A stretch of 21,502 nucleotides of DNA from an uncultured Collinsella sp. (lineage in GTDB: Bacteria; Actinomycetota; Coriobacteriia; Coriobacteriales; Coriobacteriaceae), in contig CAAFMM010000400.1 of the NCBI GenBank assembly GCA_900764025.1, forward strand, positions 1 to 21,502, in the 5' to 3' direction. The notes beneath the pieces are model-generated. The model saw only the letters and a program-made list of their open reading frames with translations. It searched no databases and was not told the origin of the DNA. Shown here one piece after another: positions 21,220 to 21,502 of this stretch; position 1 is the first letter of the stretch; the number at the start of each line of letters is the position of its first letter. The position numbers were made by a program, and so were the translations under genes.

Positions 21220-21502
21220 ATGGCATGGAACAAGAAGGGCAACCTCGTAGGACCGCAGGGACCGCAGGGTCCGCAGGGACCCGCCGGCCCGCAGGGCGAG
21301 GTCGGCCCTCAGGGCCCGACCGGCCCCACCGGCGCGACCGGCCCCAAGGGCGCTACCGGCGAGCAGGGCCCTCAGGGCATTCAGGGTCCCGCCGGTAAGG
21401 ACGGCGCTGGCGTCAACATCCTCGGCTCCAAGGACAGCGCCTCCGCGCTCCCGTCCACCGGCTCCGCAGGCGACGCTTGGCTCGTCAACGGCTACCTGTA
21501 CG
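21220..21502 (+). CDS. Collagen-like tail fibre protein (5' part, cut by window end)
   Basis: Starts at ATG 21220 behind gaaaggatc and runs off the window; 94 codons are visible. After [10 protein letters not shown] come 17 successive Gly-X-Y triplets ([18 protein letters not shown] at the start, [12 protein letters not shown] at the end). The domain [15 protein letters not shown], then [16 protein letters not shown], resembles fibre head or shaft domains that follow collagen stretches. Such triple-helical shafts are common in phage fibres and would trimerise. It probably works with the protein encoded just upstream as an accessory fibre. Confidence 0.88.
   Translation, partial: MAWNKKGNLVGPQGPQGPQGPAGPQGEVGPQGPTGPTGATGPKGATGEQGPQGIQGPAGKDGAGVNILGSKDSASALPSTGSAGDAWLVNGYLY

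Noticed and set aside
21230..21410. Short tandem nucleotide repeats at the start of the last gene as a CRISPR-like or minisatellite array
   Set aside because: The periodicity is nine bases or multiples of three and is fully explained by Gly-X-Y coding.

Overview
The window is the late half of a tailed phage or prophage genome with siphovirus (HK97-like) organisation. It is strongly GC-rich and almost every gene lies on the + strand. Codon use, the phi LC3-type holin, the ReqiPepy6 gp37-like tail protein and the protein families after the receptor-binding gene suggest a Gram-positive, high-GC host. A gut Coriobacteriia-type actinobacterium is my best guess; this is inference, since no taxonomic marker is present. 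Positions 1-20 are exactly the end of the Illumina TruSeq adapter, so this is the end of an assembled contig and possibly a physical genome end.

Layout: 21-259 is a noncoding, G-rich leader with a perfect hairpin and a weak promoter. DNA packaging and head genes follow: HNH nuclease (293), small and large terminase (624, 1003), portal (2832, possibly leaderless), prohead protease (4139), major capsid protein (4775), head-tail connector (6092), head closure (6379), gp10-like protein (6680) and tail terminator (7069). Tail genes come next: major tail protein (7425), two consecutive terminator hairpins (8018-8117), tail assembly chaperones G and GT joined by an apparent +1 programmed frameshift at a CCC-C site (8620), a 1498-residue tape measure (8888), distal tail protein (13381), gp37-like tail-tip protein (14205), a small Cys-rich protein (15176) and a receptor-binding protein (RBP, 15412).

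The most interesting region is 15412-17203. The RBP stop codon overlaps a second copy of an 11-bp sequence that also lies inside the RBP gene, in the same codon phase. Behind it is a silent, promoterless alternative C-terminal domain. Further right, on the opposite strand, the tail end of a third C-terminal domain is joined in frame to the N-terminal half of a tyrosine recombinase that lacks its catalytic C-terminus. I read this as an RBP-switching (shufflon-like) cassette array that has been degraded by a deletion or misjoined in assembly. A long imperfect inverted repeat sits just upstream of the recombinase start.

From 17227 onward: three small proteins of unknown function and a small beta-rich protein, a terminator with a UUCG loop (18862-18894), a lysis module (BhlA-like membrane protein, phi LC3 holin, secreted amidase endolysin with two SH3b repeats), then a fibre-like structural protein and the start of a collagen-like fibre gene cut by the window end. 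No RNA genes, CRISPR array or insertion sequence were seen.
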